This document shows, piece after piece, positions 4,885 through 6,571 of a stretch of 6,571 nucleotides of DNA (positions are counted from its first letter, which is position 1; each line of letters begins with the position of its first letter). A program made the translations under genes and the position numbers. The notes beneath the pieces were generated by a model. It saw nothing but the letters and a program-made list of their open reading frames with translations, was not told where the DNA came from and did not search any database. Source of the stretch: Flemingiibacterium sp045579105 (GTDB taxonomy: Bacteria > Bacillota > Clostridia > Oscillospirales > CAG-272); assembly GCA_045579105.1 (NCBI GenBank), contig JAZNLM010000106.1:1-6571 (forward strand), read 5' to 3'.

Positions 4885-5822
4885 TGCTTTTTATGGACGT
4901 TATTGATCTTCAAAAATCACAAAGAGAGGAGAGCGTCAGCTCTCCTCTCTCTGTAGCGCTAGGAAATTTCGACGGTGTTCACATTGGACATGCCGCGCTC
5001 ATTTCGCGTGCTGTACAATATGCGAAGGAGCACGGAATACGCTCTGCGGTGTGGACCTTTTCGGATGCACCGTCCGTTATTCCGAACAAATCGGGCGCCA
5101 AGCTTATCACAAGCGCCTGCGAAAAACTTGAGCTTTTCAAATCGCTCGGAGTTGACCGCGTTTATCTTATGCCGTTTGAGGCGGTACGCGACTATTCTCC
5201 CGAAAGATTTGTAAAGGAAATACTTATAGATGAATGTCGTGCCGAGTGTGCCGTATGCGGCTTTAATTTTCGTTTCGGAAAAGGTGGTTCAGGCGACAGC
5301 GATGCGCTGACTCATCTGATGTTGCCGCGCGACTGTATCGTTGTGCCGCCTGTTTATGTGGACGGAAGCCTTGTAAGCTCAAGTGCGGTGCGCGCGCTTA
5401 TCGAAGCGGGCGACGTTGAAGCGGCGGCAAAGCTCCTCGGGCGGAGATTTTTCATAAATCAGCCCGTTCTCGAGGGCAAACGCCTCGGACGGACTATCGG
5501 ACTTCCCACAATAAACCAGAATTTCCCTGATGGACACATCATACCGAAAAACGGTGTGTACATCTGCGAGGTGGAAATAGACGGTCGTGAATACGTCGGA
5601 GTTGCAAACGTGGGTGTGCGTCCGAGTGTGAAAAACGATACGCACAAGCTTAACTGTGAAACACATATTATCGGCTATGAAGGCGAACTTTACGGCGTGA
5701 ATGTAAAAACTTCATTCTGTCGACGTATAAGAGATGAAAAACGCTTTGAGAGCATAGAAGCTCTCGGCGAGCAAATCCGCCGCGATGGCGAAGCTGCAAA
5801 AGAATATTTTTCCAAACGGTAA
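4884..5822 (+). CDS. ribF: Bifunctional riboflavin kinase / FMN adenylyltransferase (FAD synthetase)
   Basis: RibF phosphorylates riboflavin to FMN and adenylates FMN to FAD in the cytoplasm. It has 312 residues from ATG 4884, the usual length. The N-terminal adenylyltransferase domain has ALGNFDGVHIGHAALI (25-40, with the HIGH nucleotide-binding motif), GFNFRFGKGGSGD (126-138) and VSSSAVRALIEAGDVEAAAKLLGR (164-187). The C-terminal kinase domain has LEGKRLGRTIGLPTIN (196-211, the usual GRTLGFPTAN motif slightly altered). It continues with NGVYICEVEIDGREYVGVANVGVRPSV (223-249) and CETHIIGYEGELYG, ending at 271. The start is uncertain. ATG 4884 shares one base with the ireB stop (TGATG) with GGAG 4 nt upstream, whereas ATG 4893 has 13-nt spacing. 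The overlap suggests translational coupling to ireB. No FMN riboswitch is seen. A perfect hairpin lies in codons 14-23. Confidence 0.95.
   Translation: MLFMDVIDLQKSQREESVSSPLSVALGNFDGVHIGHAALISRAVQYAKEHGIRSAVWTFSDAPSVIPNKSGAKLITSACEKLELFKSLGVDRVYLMPFEAVRDYSPERFVKEILIDECRAECAVCGFNFRFGKGGSGDSDALTHLMLPRDCIVVPPVYVDGSLVSSSAVRALIEAGDVEAAAKLLGRRFFINQPVLEGKRLGRTIGLPTINQNFPDGHIIPKNGVYICEVEIDGREYVGVANVGVRPSVKNDTHKLNCETHIIGYEGELYGVNVKTSFCRRIRDEKRFESIEALGEQIRRDGEAAKEYFSKR
4923..4950 (+). repeat. Perfect 12-bp inverted repeat (hairpin) inside the 5' end of ribF
   Basis: AGAGAGGAGAGC (4923-4934), a GTCA loop (4935-4938) and GCTCTCCTCTCT (4939-4950) form an uninterrupted 12-bp stem with a 4-nt loop, about 40 nt after the start codon. 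It encodes REESVSSPLS, a variable stretch before the conserved ALGNFDG motif. No T-run follows, so it is not a standard intrinsic terminator. It could slow ribosomes or regulate ribF relative to ireB, which is inference. Confidence 0.7.
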
Positions 5823-5892
5823 GTGAGGAAGATAGTGTGAAAATTTGTTTAATGTAGCCGATAAATACCTGTTAACGCCAGTATTTTTGTGC

Positions 5893-5908
5893 CGCCGTTC
5901 TGACGGCG
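5893..5908 (+). promoter_or_regulatory. Hairpin in the ribF-dacF spacer, just before the dacF ribosome binding site
   Basis: CGCCGT-TCTG-ACGGCG is a 6-bp stem with a 4-nt loop, ending 2 nt before AATGGAG, the probable dacF ribosome binding site (5911-5915 region). There is no T-run on either strand, so it is not an intrinsic terminator. It may affect initiation of the carboxypeptidase gene or mark an RNA processing point. The rest of the 100-bp spacer shows no convincing promoter. Confidence 0.35.
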
Positions 5909-5922
5909 TAATGGAGATTTAT

Positions 5923-6571
5923 ATGAAAAAAAGAATTATGTCGGCGATACTTATCGCCGTTACGGTGCTGTTTTCTGTTGTGCCGGTATTTGCAAACGAT
6001 GCTAACGAAACAAATCCGTCCGTACCGCCGGAAATTCAGAACGTGGGCGCGGCGACTGTTTATAATATCGAAAACGACACCTATATTTACAGTCATAACG
6101 CGGACAAGGTGATATATCCGGCATCGACTGCAAAGCTTATGACGGCTATTGTTGCCGTTGAGGCGCTCGGAGATGAGCTTTGGCGCGAGGTTATGGTTTC
6201 GAGTAAGGCGCTCGAAGGTGTTCGCGGAAATAATATCGCATTAAAACGCGGCGAGGTTTTAACGGTTGAACAACTCCTTTTGGCTCTTATTTGCGGGAGC
6301 GCCAACGATGCGGCAAATATTCTTGCTTTTGAGGTTGCCGGCAGCGTGGAAGCGTTCGTTGATATGATGAACGCGAAAGCAAAAGAGATAGGTGCGGTGA
6401 ACACGCACTATACTAACCCTTCGGGACTTCACGACCCCGCCATGGTAACTACGGCGAGTGACACGGCGCTTATTGCGGCTTATGCGTATAAAACCGAGCC
6501 GATAACAGAGATGTCTACGCTCGAAAAGTTCACGCTTCCCAAGACTAACAAAGCCAAGGCGCGTACTGTAT
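5923..6571 (+). CDS. D-alanyl-D-alanine carboxypeptidase (DacF/PBP5 type), 3' end cut by the window
   Basis: These penicillin-binding proteins act outside the membrane and remove the terminal D-Ala from peptidoglycan pentapeptides, limiting cross-linking. The visible 216 residues start with a signal peptide (MKKRIMSAILIAVTVLFSVVPVFA, likely cut after A24). The peptidase S11 core follows. YPASTAK (65-71) has the catalytic serine S68 and lysine K71 of SxxK. LLLALICGSANDAANILA (118-135) has the SxN triad at S126-N128. NTHYTNPSGLHDP (160-172) is also typical of the family. The KTG motif and the C-terminal membrane anchor would lie beyond the window. ATG 5923 is preceded by GGAG about 8 nt upstream. 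It follows ribF by 100 bp on the same strand. Whether it is the sporulation-type DacF or a vegetative DacA cannot be decided here. Confidence 0.94.
   Translation, partial: MKKRIMSAILIAVTVLFSVVPVFANDANETNPSVPPEIQNVGAATVYNIENDTYIYSHNADKVIYPASTAKLMTAIVAVEALGDELWREVMVSSKALEGVRGNNIALKRGEVLTVEQLLLALICGSANDAANILAFEVAGSVEAFVDMMNAKAKEIGAVNTHYTNPSGLHDPAMVTTASDTALIAAYAYKTEPITEMSTLEKFTLPKTNKAKARTV

Noticed and set aside
4884..5000. The 4923-4950 hairpin as an intrinsic terminator, with ribF starting after it
   Set aside because: No T-run follows, there is no start codon between the hairpin and the ALGNFDG motif, and the N-terminal strand MDVIDL fits the family's usual beginning.
5872..6404. Minus-strand frames at 5872-6096 and 6093-6404
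   Set aside because: They are antisense to the carboxypeptidase, whose signal peptide, STAK and SAN motifs are clear on the plus strand.

Overview
The window looks like chromosomal DNA of a Bacillota of class Clostridia, probably an uncultured gut member of the Oscillospirales or a neighbouring order. The evidence is the Firmicutes-type block rpmG-secE-nusG-rplK-rplA, a zinc-finger type L33, an IreB (UPF0297) gene, strong AGGAGG ribosome binding sites and sigma-A promoters with extended -10 elements. The lineage below class level is inference.

Left end (1-234): this is not genomic sequence. Positions 1-60 and 151-234 match, from memory, the MGI/BGI (DNBSEQ) library adapters, including a 10-base sample index. 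Between them lies a 90-bp piece of rplA from a different organism. The contig therefore ends in an adapter chimera, and the true rplA of this organism is cut at about 235. The apparent 28-residue C-terminus of the L1 reading frame is translated adapter.

Minus-strand block (235-2377): a sigma-A promoter at 2349-2377 drives a roughly 180-nt, strongly foldable leader and then rpmG (L33), secE (translocase subunit), nusG (elongation factor), rplK (L11) and rplA (L1, incomplete). A second structured spacer lies between nusG and rplK, where L1 or L11 autoregulatory sites occur in bacteria.

Plus-strand block (2436-6571): a divergent sigma-A promoter drives a YgiQ-family radical SAM protein with an added basic tail. 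A separate promoter at about 4529-4562 precedes ireB, a small regulator and PASTA-kinase target. The ireB gene overlaps ribF, the bifunctional riboflavin kinase/FAD synthetase, by one base. The 5' end of ribF contains a perfect 12-bp inverted repeat. After a 100-bp spacer comes a secreted D-Ala-D-Ala carboxypeptidase (DacF/PBP5 type), which runs off the right end.

I found no new biological system. The most striking structure, the 174-bp-period repeat with inverted termini inside rplA, is a sequencing-library artefact. The better biological leads are the two structured leaders on the ribosomal-protein strand, the ribF hairpin, and the departures from the usual L11 consensus.
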